Source of the DNA: Massilia rhizosphaerae
GTDB taxonomy: Bacteria; Pseudomonadota; Gammaproteobacteria; Burkholderiales; Burkholderiaceae_D
Reading direction: 5' to 3'
NCBI RefSeq assembly: GCF_016093545.1
Contig: NZ_JADKYX010000020.1
Span: 1-64,000, forward strand
Length of the DNA: 64,000 bases
Shown piece by piece: positions 36,380 through 44,895 of this stretch. The position numbers were made by a program, and so were the translations under genes. Each line of letters opens with the position of its first letter. The first letter of the stretch is position 1. The notes under the pieces are model-generated. The model worked only from the letters and a program-made list of their open reading frames with translations, searched no databases and was not told the origin of the DNA.

Positions 36380-37297
36380 ATGCCCCAGTCGACCACGACA
36401 CTTTTCGTCACGCTGCTGGCCCTGATGTGCGGCACGGCGACAGCCCTCGTCGCCATGCAGGTCGCCCACGCCATCGGCACGATTCCGCAGGAGGATCGCC
36501 GATTCAAGGACGTCCCTCCGCTCGGGTTCCGACTGATCTGGTGGCCCATCCAATGGTTCAGCTATCCGCTGGCGCGGATCGTGTCGCAAGCACCCACCTC
36601 GCCGCTGGCGATCCGCTTGCGCAAGGCGGGACTCGAATACTGCATCAACCCGCAGCAGTTCGTGGCCGCGCGCCTGCTGTACACACTGGTAATTTCGGCG
36701 GGAGCGGCATGCGTGCTCGAACTGCTGGGGCGAGGACCCGGCGGAGACTTCCGCGCATCGACCTACTGGCAGGCAGCCGGCGCCGGCGCCCTGTTCGGCT
36801 GGGCCTACTGCGGCATCTGGCTGAAGGACCGCATCGCATTTCGCAAGCGCCAGCTGCAAAAGTCGCTGCCGTTCGTACTCGACCTGATCACGCTGTGCGT
36901 GGAAGCGGGCCTGAACCTGCAAGGCGCGTTCAACCAGGCGGTCGACAAAGGCCCGCACGGTGTCCTGCGCGACGAAATACAGCGGGTGCTGCGCGACGTC
37001 CGCAACGGCAAGGCGCGCTCGGAGGCACTGCGCAGCATGAGCGAGCGCCTCCAGGAACCGAGCGTGATGAACTTCGTCACCGCCATGATCCAGGCTGAAC
37101 GGATCGGCATGAACCTGGGACCTGCCTTGCGTGCCCAGGCCGACCAGCGTCGATCGGAACGCTTCCTGCGCGCCGAAAAGCTTGCAATGGAAGCACCGGT
37201 CAAACTGCTGTTTCCGCTAATCGCCTTCATCTTCCCATGCACCTTCGTCGTACTGTTTTTCCCGATCGCCGTTCAATTCATGAATTCGGGACTCTAG
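36380..37297 (+). CDS. tadC: Tad inner-membrane platform protein TadC
   Basis: 305 residues. Membrane helices near 5-28, 90-115, 125-145 and 280-302 flank a T2SF domain (PFVLDLITLCVEAGLNLQGAFNQ, MIQAERIGMNLGPALRAQADQRRSERF). GGAGG ribosome site at 36370. Pairs with TadB. Confidence 0.92.
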   Translation: MPQSTTTLFVTLLALMCGTATALVAMQVAHAIGTIPQEDRRFKDVPPLGFRLIWWPIQWFSYPLARIVSQAPTSPLAIRLRKAGLEYCINPQQFVAARLLYTLVISAGAACVLELLGRGPGGDFRASTYWQAAGAGALFGWAYCGIWLKDRIAFRKRQLQKSLPFVLDLITLCVEAGLNLQGAFNQAVDKGPHGVLRDEIQRVLRDVRNGKARSEALRSMSERLQEPSVMNFVTAMIQAERIGMNLGPALRAQADQRRSERFLRAEKLAMEAPVKLLFPLIAFIFPCTFVVLFFPIAVQFMNSGL

Positions 37298-37303
37298 GGA
37301 AGC

Positions 37304-38560
37304 ATGGCCAGTCCACGAATCATCGTTTGCATTCTGCACACAACGACAGGTAAGCACGCGCTCACGCTACGCATGGCCAGCACCTTCCTCGCGCGATTTC
37401 GGGGACTCATGCTGAGCGCGCCGCTGGGCCCCGCGGAAGGCATGCTGATCACACGTTGCACGAGCGTGCACAGCGCTTTCATGCGCTACCCGATCGACGT
37501 GGTCTATCTCGACCGCGACGGCGTGGTCGTCCGCTGCGTGGCGCACTTGAAGCCTTGGCGCGCCAGTTGGGGCATCGCCGGCACGGCACACGTGCTCGAG
37601 TTGGCGGCCGGCTCGGTCGCGGCATTCGGCATCGCACCGGGTGCCCGTCTCGACTTCCCCTGCGAAGATCGCCCGCTATCCGCGCGCCTGCCGCGCAGTG
37701 CGCGCCAGCGCGGTTCGGCCATGATCGAGTTTGCGGTCGTCGGTCCGCTGATCGCCATGCTCGGCCTTGGACTGCTGCAATATGGAATGCTGTTCTTTGC
37801 AAAGAACCAGATCAACTATGCCACCTTCATGGCCGGACGTGCGGGCAGTGTCGGGCACGCGGACCTCGGCGCCGTGCGACAGGCGTACGTCCGGGCGCTC
37901 GCCCCCATGTATGGCGGCGGCACGAGCCTGGCCGAGGTGGCCGAGGCAACCGCGAAGGCCACTGCCGACGTCGCCGACAACCTGCGCATCGAGCTGCTGA
38001 ATCCGACCAAGGAGAGTTTCAACGACTGGAACGATCCCGCGTTGCAGACATTGCTGAAGACCGGCGGACGACGGGTCATACCCAATAGCGCCCTGGCTGC
38101 GAAAGGCGTGCAGGTAAAAGCGGCGTCCGGGCAATCGCTGCAGGACGCCAACCTTCTCAAGATCAAGATCACGCACGGCTACCTGCCCAAGGTGCCGTTC
38201 GTGTCCAAGTTCTATATCGCTTACCTCAAGTCGCTCGATCCGCAAACGGACGCCTTTTATAGCAAGCTGGTCGATGCGGGGCGCATTCCGGTCGTCACCC
38301 ACGTCACCATCGAGATGCAATCCGATGCGATCGAGTCCGACGCGACCGTATCGACACCTGGTCCAGGCAACGGCGGCAAGCCTGCCAATCCTGGCGATCC
38401 GCCCGCGAGCAACAGTCAGCCGCCTGACTGCACGAACCTCGGTTGCGACGCGCCCGCCCCAGCGCCGGAACCGGCCTGCAATCCGTTCACCGACCCGAAC
38501 CATTGCCAGTCGGCGCCTGGATGTGTCCCGAACTCACAGATGTGCTGCATGCCGCAATGA
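37304..38560 (+). CDS. DUF192-TadE fusion protein
   Basis: 418 residues combining two families not usually fused. Residues about 15-122 match DUF192 (RGLMLSAPLGPAEGMLITRCTSVHSAFM, PIDVVYLDRDGVVVRCV, VLELAAGSVAAFGIAPG), a small beta-fold of unknown biochemical role. Residues from about 137 are TadE-like: RQRGSAMIEFAVVGPLIAMLGLGLLQYGMLFFAKNQINYATFMAGRAGSV, with the prepilin-type Glu-Phe. The C-terminus has a Pro-rich linker and eight or so Cys in the last 40 residues. DUF192 here lies on the cytoplasmic side of the helix by topology. Its stop lies at the start of the RHS gene. Confidence 0.85.
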   Translation: MASPRIIVCILHTTTGKHALTLRMASTFLARFRGLMLSAPLGPAEGMLITRCTSVHSAFMRYPIDVVYLDRDGVVVRCVAHLKPWRASWGIAGTAHVLELAAGSVAAFGIAPGARLDFPCEDRPLSARLPRSARQRGSAMIEFAVVGPLIAMLGLGLLQYGMLFFAKNQINYATFMAGRAGSVGHADLGAVRQAYVRALAPMYGGGTSLAEVAEATAKATADVADNLRIELLNPTKESFNDWNDPALQTLLKTGGRRVIPNSALAAKGVQVKAASGQSLQDANLLKIKITHGYLPKVPFVSKFYIAYLKSLDPQTDAFYSKLVDAGRIPVVTHVTIEMQSDAIESDATVSTPGPGNGGKPANPGDPPASNSQPPDCTNLGCDAPAPAPEPACNPFTDPNHCQSAPGCVPNSQMCCMPQ

Positions 38561-38568
38561 GGTCAATC

Positions 38569-41500
38569 ATGAACGACTCGATCTTTCCCTTGACCGATGT
38601 GACGCGCCGGCCACTTTTCGGGCGCAAACCACGGGTGATCAATCTTCTTTGGGCCGCGGTGACGATGCTCGCATGGCTGTTGGTCACTGCGCCCGCAAAC
38701 GCACAATGCAACATCCCGGCGCCCGGCGGAAACCCCAATGGCAACGGCTGTCCCGGCGTCGCCAGCGTTCCCCCTGGCGGCGCCAATGCCGGCGCAGGCA
38801 ACCCGATCAATGTCATGACGGGCAACAAATATCAACGTGAGGATGATCTGCCCGCCCTGCCCGGCGTGCTGGGTCTTGAAATCGTCCGCCATTACAACAG
38901 CGCGTACAGCGCCCCCGGCCATCCGAACGGCGTGTTGGGACGCGGATGGCGCCTGTCGTACGAGACCGAATTGGTCGACCGTGCCGGCAAGCTCCAGGTG
39001 CTGCAAGCCGACGGGGGGCGCGTCATTTTCGACCGCGACCGCAAGGCCCCGACCGGATGCAGCACGAGGAATCCGGAAAATGGCAGCATGTCATTGGGGC
39101 GGCAGGACGGGCGACCGGACTACACCTGGACCTGGACTAACGGCCGCAAGCTGCACTTCAACTATGCCGGCAAGCTCGATCGAATCACCGCGCCGAGCGG
39201 CGAGGCCGTGCGCCTGCTCTACGACGACCAGAACGTGCTCGTCCGGGTCATCGACCCGCAGGGACGCAGCCTGAACCTGGTCTACTACGGTCGCCATATC
39301 CCGAACCAGTTTCACGGCGTGCAGTTCATCGACACTCCCGTGGGACGCTTCGAGTACGAATACGGCAGCGCCATACCGAAAGGCGCCGGCCTGATCGACC
39401 AGCGGCAGTTGCTGGCCAACCTGGTCCGCGTGCGGCTCCCGGACCACTTCGATCCCGGCAAGAAGGCGCATGCCCTTTCCAGCCGCGGCACCACCCGCAG
39501 CACCACCAGCCGCGTCTACCTTCACGAAGACCCGCGCAATCCGTGGCTGATGACGGGGATTGGGATCGAATCCACCGGTGCGGACGGCAAGCCGGTTTCG
39601 ACACGTTACGCCACCTACGGCTACGATCGTGCCGGCCGCGCCATTCTCAGCACGCACGCCGGCAATGTGGACAAGGTCACCCTGGACAACAGCAAGGCTG
39701 GCGAAACCGTCCTCACGAACAGCCTCGGACAGAAGACGGTCTACCGGTACGCGGTGATCGCGGGTGACTATCGGATGCTGGAAGTGCGGGGTGCGGGATG
39801 CGCGCTGTGTGGCGACGTGAACGTGAGGTACGGCTACGACAGCGTGGGCCGCATGGTGGATGTCACTCGGCTGGCCGACAGCGGAGAGCCGATCGCGACC
39901 ACCAAGACCGCACGCGACGGGCTTGGGCGCGTCGTCCGCGTCAGCAAGATCGCCTACCAGAACGGCAGGCAGCAGGCGGAACAGCTTCAAGTGCGCTTCG
40001 AATATCGGGGCGACGGGTTCGCGCCTGTGCTGATCGCGCGTCCGAGCGTCGTGCCGGGCAAGGAACTGATGACACGGGTCGATTACAACGGCGCCGGCCA
40101 ACCCCTGAGCGTTTCGGAAAACGGATGGAGCCCGACGGCTGACGGCCGGACTGCCGCCGCGCAGATCGCGCGCACCGTCCGCTACCGCTATGTCGCGATC
40201 AACGGCCGAAGCCTGCTGACCAAGATCGACGGGCCGCTCCCGAACGGCAAGACCGGCACGCCGCTCGATTCGGACGTCACGCTCATCGAGTACGACCACC
40301 AAAACGCTTCCCTACCGCCGCCGAAAGTACCATCGGGCGGCGCCCAACTCCTGCGGTATGAATCGTTTGGAGGGCACGCGGGCATCGTTACCGCCATTGT
40401 CGCGCCGGGAAATCGTAAGAGCGAAATAACCTATGACTACGCGGGTCGCATCGCCAGCGTCAAGAATACCGAAGACCGCGGCACCAGCCTGCGCTACAGG
40501 CCGCAAGGCGACCTGCTCGCCATCACCCGCGACGGCATCACGTACACCACACGCTACGATGGCGTCGGCCATCCAGTCGAATCGGGCTACGGCGACGGCG
40601 CACACTACCATGCTCTCGCGCGCCTCGGCTACGACGGTGCTGGCCGCAACACTTGGGAAGCGTCGGCACTGGGCATCGTGACAACCTGGCGCTTCGACAC
40701 CGAAGGCTCACTGCTCGAGCGGTCCACACTGTCGAATACCATCAAGCAGTCGCGACGCTACGAATATGACCAACTGGGCCGGCTGCGAACCGTGACCGAC
40801 GCCTCCGGCGGCACCCGGCATATCGGATGGAACGCGCGGGGCTTGCCCGATGCACTTACCGACACCCTGGGCCGCACCATGCGCTTCGGCTACGATGCGG
40901 CAGACGACATCACGGCGGTGACGGACGCGGCCAATGCCGCGACCCGTTTCGAGATGGACGCACACGGTCGCACCACCGCTGTCATCGCGCCGAATGGCGC
41001 CACGACGCGCTATCTCAGGGACGACTTCGGCCGCATCGTCGCGACCATCGGCGCCGACAGCGGCAAGACCATGCGGCACTTCGACGCGGCGAACCGAATG
41101 ATCGACAGCGTCGACGCGAACGGCAACCGCGTCAGCTACGAATACGACGTAATGGGCCGTATCGTCTCGCAGCGCGTGACCGACGCCGGCAACAGCGGCA
41201 AGACAACCGTCACGACCTGGCGCTACGAAGGAGCGCATCTGGTCGCCATCGAGCATCCGAACCAGTCCGAACGCTACGGCTACGAGGAGCACGGGCGCGC
41301 CAGCCTCAAGACTGTCATCCTTCGGCTCGCCAGCGGCACGCTCGTCGGCTATACCACGCGCTATCGCTACGACGTCCTGGGTCAGTTGGTCGGCATCAGC
41401 CTGCCGGACGGCAGCACCATCGACTATGTACGCAACGGCCAGAATCAAATCACAGGGCTTGAACGGAGACCAGGCGGCAACGCGTGGCCGCACTGGTTGT

Positions 41501-43761
41501 TGCCAACGCAAACCATCGTCCGGAACCTGGAACGCGATGTCGTGGGCATCAAGCACGTAACCTACGGTAACGGCATCGAGGCAGATTATCAGCGCAGCAA
41601 GGAAGGCGGCCTCGCGCGCATCGTCTATCGCGATCCGCACATGCCGGCGTCACGGGAACAACACGGCGACGTGCTGACGGCACTGCTTGGCATTCGACCC
41701 GCCTTGGCCGCATCGGCAATGGTGCTGCCGGGCGCGCTGGGCCTGCCCACCGATCCGAAAGCGCTGCTGGATCACCGCTATCTGCGGGATACGCAGGGCA
41801 ACCTTCTCTACACACGCGACAAAGAGACGGCGAGCGGCTACGCGTACGACGCGCGCGACCGGCTCATCGTCGCGGCGACCGGTCCACATCCCAGCTTTGC
41901 CCGCTACCATTACGACGACAACGGCAATCGCCTGCTGGAGCAGGAAGGCATCGACCAGAACGACATCCGCGGCAATACGGGCAAGACCGTCTACGCGCCG
42001 GCTTCCGACCGTTGGCAAACCGCGGCGAACGGCAACGGCATCGCCGAAGCCCGCTACGACGCCACTGGCCTGCCGGAGCGCGCCGGCAAACGCAGCTTCG
42101 CGTGGGATGCTCTCGGCAAGCTGCTGGAGGTACGCGACGGACAGCGCGTCCTGGCGCGCTACCGCTACAACCACCGAGGCGAGCGCACCGAGAAAATCGT
42201 CGGCGACGAACACACCTACTACCTATACGAAAACCGCCAGCTCGTGGCCGAATTGGACGGCAAGGGAACGATACGACGCCAGTATGTCTACTTGGGCGGA
42301 CAGCCCGTGGCCGTCATCGATACGCCGAACAGAGGTTCGGCCCATGGTACGGCGGACTCAGGGTTCATGGCCGGCATCGCCGAGCTCTGGACCGCCTGGT
42401 TCGACAAGGACGAGAGCCTCGTCTACTTGCACACCAACCATCTCGGCGCGGTCGAGATGGCAACGGATGCCAAGGGTAAGCCCATCTGGCAGGCGAACTA
42501 CAGCCCGTTCGGCAAACTCATGCCGACGATAGCCCAGGCTAAACACGGTTTCGAACTGAACCTGCGCCTGCCGGGGCAGTATGCCGACAAGGAAACCGGG
42601 TTGTACTACAACGACCATCGCTACTACGATCCCGCACGTGGCCGCTATCTGAGTCCCGATCCCCTGGGGTTGGGGGGTGGCGCCAACGGTTATGCCTATG
42701 CGGATGGCAATCCGCTCACATATATCGACCCGGAAGGACTGGTCCTGTTTGCGTTCGACGGTTCTAGCAATGACCAACACAATCCGAAGGAACTTTCCAA
42801 CGTCGTCAATTTTTTAAACCTGTACCAAGACCAGAAATTCTACATCACGGGGGTTGGGACCAAGGACGAAGACACAGGCATCGCCCCACTTGCAGGCGAC
42901 ATCGGGGGCACAGGCGACATTGCGAGCGCATATACGGGCAAGCAGCGCATCGCCGCCATGATTAACAAGTTGAACGGATATTCCGACGCAGTCGCCGACG
43001 ACACCGCCTTCAACATCGACATCGTCGGTTTCAGCCGAGGTGCGGCGGAAGGACGCGATTTCGCCAACCAGATTGCGGCGAATTTCAAGGACGGCTATTA
43101 CCACTATATTTCCAAATCCGGTGGCAAGGAACAGTGCCAGAAGGTGACGTTCAATTTCATGGGGCTGTTCGACACGGTGTTGAGCAGCCACCTCGGAGAC
43201 TACCAACTTGATATTCCTCCCGCTTTCAAATATGTGGCGCAGGCGATGGCGCTCAATGAATACCGGGACGGTGCGGTGAGTTTCCCGATGGAATCCATTC
43301 GGGGAGCGCCGACTCCTCAAGATACCACACGTATCGAGCGAGGCTTCCTTGGCGCACACTCCGATATCGGGGGAAGCTACCTTGATGGCGATCTCGCCAA
43401 AGTGGCCTTGATCTGGATGATCGACCAAGCACACTTTGCTGGCGTCAAGATGAACGAGCCAATCCGAACCATCATCGCCAACCCTGTCCTGCACGACAAA
43501 AGCACTAACTTGCTTCACGGTGCGGATACCGGCGGCCCGACGGCCACCAGTCAAGACAGGGATGTGCATTACCTGAACGGGAGTGTCGAAAAGCAGCGCA
43601 AGACGACACTTGGTGTCATGTCATATGGAGATACCGTGCAATTCATCAAGTACAAGTCAAACCCAAACGCGCAGGACGAAATCGCGGGCACTGTGGACAT
43701 GAAGGGTTACCTGCAATGGCTCAATAACCACGGCTACAACATCAATTTGACTATACAGTGA
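38569..43761 (+). CDS. Secreted RHS/YD-repeat toxin with DUF2235 (Tle1-like) lipase C-terminus
   Basis: 1730 residues from the ATG at 38569 (GAGG site 6 bases before); the ATG at 38557 overlapping the previous stop is the alternative. A Sec signal (VINLLWAAVTMLAWLLVTAPANA) is followed by a DUF6531-like region (NPINVMTGNKYQREDDLP), many YD repeats, and the RHS-associated core end RGRYLSPDPLGLGGGANGY ... YIDPEGL (about 1365-1391). The variable C-terminus (1392-1730) is an alpha/beta hydrolase of the DUF2235/Tle1 phospholipase type: FDGSSND (Asp1397), nucleophile GFSRG (Ser1489), FDTV (Asp1535) and AHSDIGG (His1597). No VgrG, PAAR or other type VI secretion gene is nearby; the upstream neighbours are Tad pilus genes. 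Predicted antibacterial or anti-eukaryotic toxin. Confidence 0.9.
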   Translation: MNDSIFPLTDVTRRPLFGRKPRVINLLWAAVTMLAWLLVTAPANAQCNIPAPGGNPNGNGCPGVASVPPGGANAGAGNPINVMTGNKYQREDDLPALPGVLGLEIVRHYNSAYSAPGHPNGVLGRGWRLSYETELVDRAGKLQVLQADGGRVIFDRDRKAPTGCSTRNPENGSMSLGRQDGRPDYTWTWTNGRKLHFNYAGKLDRITAPSGEAVRLLYDDQNVLVRVIDPQGRSLNLVYYGRHIPNQFHGVQFIDTPVGRFEYEYGSAIPKGAGLIDQRQLLANLVRVRLPDHFDPGKKAHALSSRGTTRSTTSRVYLHEDPRNPWLMTGIGIESTGADGKPVSTRYATYGYDRAGRAILSTHAGNVDKVTLDNSKAGETVLTNSLGQKTVYRYAVIAGDYRMLEVRGAGCALCGDVNVRYGYDSVGRMVDVTRLADSGEPIATTKTARDGLGRVVRVSKIAYQNGRQQAEQLQVRFEYRGDGFAPVLIARPSVVPGKELMTRVDYNGAGQPLSVSENGWSPTADGRTAAAQIARTVRYRYVAINGRSLLTKIDGPLPNGKTGTPLDSDVTLIEYDHQNASLPPPKVPSGGAQLLRYESFGGHAGIVTAIVAPGNRKSEITYDYAGRIASVKNTEDRGTSLRYRPQGDLLAITRDGITYTTRYDGVGHPVESGYGDGAHYHALARLGYDGAGRNTWEASALGIVTTWRFDTEGSLLERSTLSNTIKQSRRYEYDQLGRLRTVTDASGGTRHIGWNARGLPDALTDTLGRTMRFGYDAADDITAVTDAANAATRFEMDAHGRTTAVIAPNGATTRYLRDDFGRIVATIGADSGKTMRHFDAANRMIDSVDANGNRVSYEYDVMGRIVSQRVTDAGNSGKTTVTTWRYEGAHLVAIEHPNQSERYGYEEHGRASLKTVILRLASGTLVGYTTRYRYDVLGQLVGISLPDGSTIDYVRNGQNQITGLERRPGGNAWPHWLLPTQTIVRNLERDVVGIKHVTYGNGIEADYQRSKEGGLARIVYRDPHMPASREQHGDVLTALLGIRPALAASAMVLPGALGLPTDPKALLDHRYLRDTQGNLLYTRDKETASGYAYDARDRLIVAATGPHPSFARYHYDDNGNRLLEQEGIDQNDIRGNTGKTVYAPASDRWQTAANGNGIAEARYDATGLPERAGKRSFAWDALGKLLEVRDGQRVLARYRYNHRGERTEKIVGDEHTYYLYENRQLVAELDGKGTIRRQYVYLGGQPVAVIDTPNRGSAHGTADSGFMAGIAELWTAWFDKDESLVYLHTNHLGAVEMATDAKGKPIWQANYSPFGKLMPTIAQAKHGFELNLRLPGQYADKETGLYYNDHRYYDPARGRYLSPDPLGLGGGANGYAYADGNPLTYIDPEGLVLFAFDGSSNDQHNPKELSNVVNFLNLYQDQKFYITGVGTKDEDTGIAPLAGDIGGTGDIASAYTGKQRIAAMINKLNGYSDAVADDTAFNIDIVGFSRGAAEGRDFANQIAANFKDGYYHYISKSGGKEQCQKVTFNFMGLFDTVLSSHLGDYQLDIPPAFKYVAQAMALNEYRDGAVSFPMESIRGAPTPQDTTRIERGFLGAHSDIGGSYLDGDLAKVALIWMIDQAHFAGVKMNEPIRTIIANPVLHDKSTNLLHGADTGGPTATSQDRDVHYLNGSVEKQRKTTLGVMSYGDTVQFIKYKSNPNAQDEIAGTVDMKGYLQWLNNHGYNINLTIQ

Positions 43762-43766
43762 GGACA

Positions 43767-44420
43767 ATGATGAAGGCGACACTTCGTAATGCGATATTCT
43801 CCGCCTCGGCCCTTATCCTGGGATCCTTGTCTCTCGTCGGCTGTGCCGATATGGGAAAAAAGCCGGAAACCAGCCGCGAACTGCGCGGCATGGGGATCGT
43901 GGTAGTGTTCGATTTGGCGAAAGGCGCCCACCGAAAGGTAGGGGTGAACGCAACGACCGATGCCGGAAATACCATGTTCTCGCCTGCCACGTTAACACAA
44001 ACTGGCGGTGGCGACTTTTCATTTGGTGGCGGCTCAAACATGTCATTTCCTCGCTGGGTGCGGATAACTTGGCGTGAAGGAGCCAATGAAAAGGCCGGGC
44101 TGTATTGGACGACCGGTAATATTGTCGGTGACTATAAAGTCGCAGTGCTCAATCGCATTCCCGAGGAAGTCTTCAAGTACGTGGCCGCAGCGCGTGGTCG
44201 CGTTATCGTACTTAGATTTCGGATCAAAGACGACGGCGTCCTGCTTGCATGGGACGTGCAGGAAACTGTCGTGCATCCGAGCGGAGGACGCGGTTTCGTA
44301 TTTTCCCTGCACGGCGGAGACTTCCCGTGTGAGACCAGCCCATACCAGCCGCAACCTGATTGCACCTCAGGCCGACTCGAAGATGCGCCTTGGTATAACC
44401 CGTTGTGGACGCGGGAGTGA
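43767..44420 (+). CDS. Lipoprotein, candidate immunity protein for the RHS lipase
   Basis: 217 residues from the ATG at 43767 (43770 also possible), 5 bases after the RHS stop. Lipobox LVGC with modified Cys near 26. The body shows FPRWVRITWREG, NRIPEEVFKYVAAARGRVIVLRF and KDDGVLLAWDVQE, which resembles the DUF2931 type of lipoprotein often found beside Tle lipases (from memory). Placement directly behind the toxin and export to the periplasm suit immunity against a periplasm-acting lipase. Function is inferred from context. Confidence 0.65.
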   Translation: MMKATLRNAIFSASALILGSLSLVGCADMGKKPETSRELRGMGIVVVFDLAKGAHRKVGVNATTDAGNTMFSPATLTQTGGGDFSFGGGSNMSFPRWVRITWREGANEKAGLYWTTGNIVGDYKVAVLNRIPEEVFKYVAAARGRVIVLRFRIKDDGVLLAWDVQETVVHPSGGRGFVFSLHGGDFPCETSPYQPQPDCTSGRLEDAPWYNPLWTRE

Positions 44421-44456
44421 CCATCACCCGTGGCGGCATCACGTACACCAGGCACT
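44421..44456 (+). pseudogene. Fragment of RHS core sequence
   Basis: This 36-base stretch matches the RHS gene at about 40519-40554 at all but a few positions, including a 17-base exact match (44434-44450). In frame it reads TITRGGITYTR against AITRDGITYTTR in the RHS protein. It starts right behind the stop codon of the candidate immunity gene. It is best read as the scar of a displaced RHS C-terminal cassette. Confidence 0.6.
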
Positions 44457-44469
44457 GCGGGAGTATCTT

Positions 44470-44895
44470 ATGGGAAAACATAGAGCTGTTTTTGATACCT
44501 GCATTTGGCGCTGCATGGCAAGTGGAATGATTTGTGCGTGCTTGCATTCGCCGCCTGCGCATGCTGTATGGGAATATAGTTTGGCTGCGCAAATAGCAAT
44601 TAATGACGGAATTCGATCGACGTGTGGAAAAATTGAGCCGCGGCTGGGCGCTGTATTAGATGATGAACTAGCGAAATTGGTACAACTCAACGGGGCCAAG
44701 GCAATTAGCTCCGCTCGCAAGTCTTCAGAGTATTTCACGTATATCGACTGGGTTTGTATGAATATCTCAAAGCTAGCTGGGGCGATCCTGAAGAAGAAGC
44801 CCATGAATGCGAAAGCATTTACATTAGCCTCAGTAACGGAAACGCCAAGCCTGATCAATGGTGGCGCGACCGGTCTTGCGCAGACGTGCCACTAA
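44470..44895 (+). CDS. Small exported protein, possibly frameshifted with next gene
   Basis: 141 residues. N-terminal signal (MGKHRAVFDTCIWRCMASGMICACLHSPPAHA), then a soluble part with STCGKIEPRLGAVLDDELAKLV and SARKSSEYFTYIDWVC. After about residue 96 the sequence becomes Lys-rich and unnatural, while the frame one base away reads a more protein-like sequence (YEYLKASWGDPEEEAHECES). A one-base slip near 44750 would join the two. I do not recognise the family. The base composition is clearly AT-richer than the rest of the window. Confidence 0.5.
   Translation: MGKHRAVFDTCIWRCMASGMICACLHSPPAHAVWEYSLAAQIAINDGIRSTCGKIEPRLGAVLDDELAKLVQLNGAKAISSARKSSEYFTYIDWVCMNISKLAGAILKKKPMNAKAFTLASVTETPSLINGGATGLAQTCH

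Noticed and set aside
38443-38568. Upstream in-frame starts for the RHS gene
   Set aside because: They lie inside the DUF192-TadE gene and precede the signal peptide by a long unnatural stretch. The ATG at 38569 has a ribosome site.
38569-43761. Type VI secretion effector locus
   Set aside because: The C-terminus is Tle1-like, but there is no VgrG, PAAR, Hcp, adaptor or Tss gene in the window, and the protein has a Sec signal. Type VI delivery is not supported by context.
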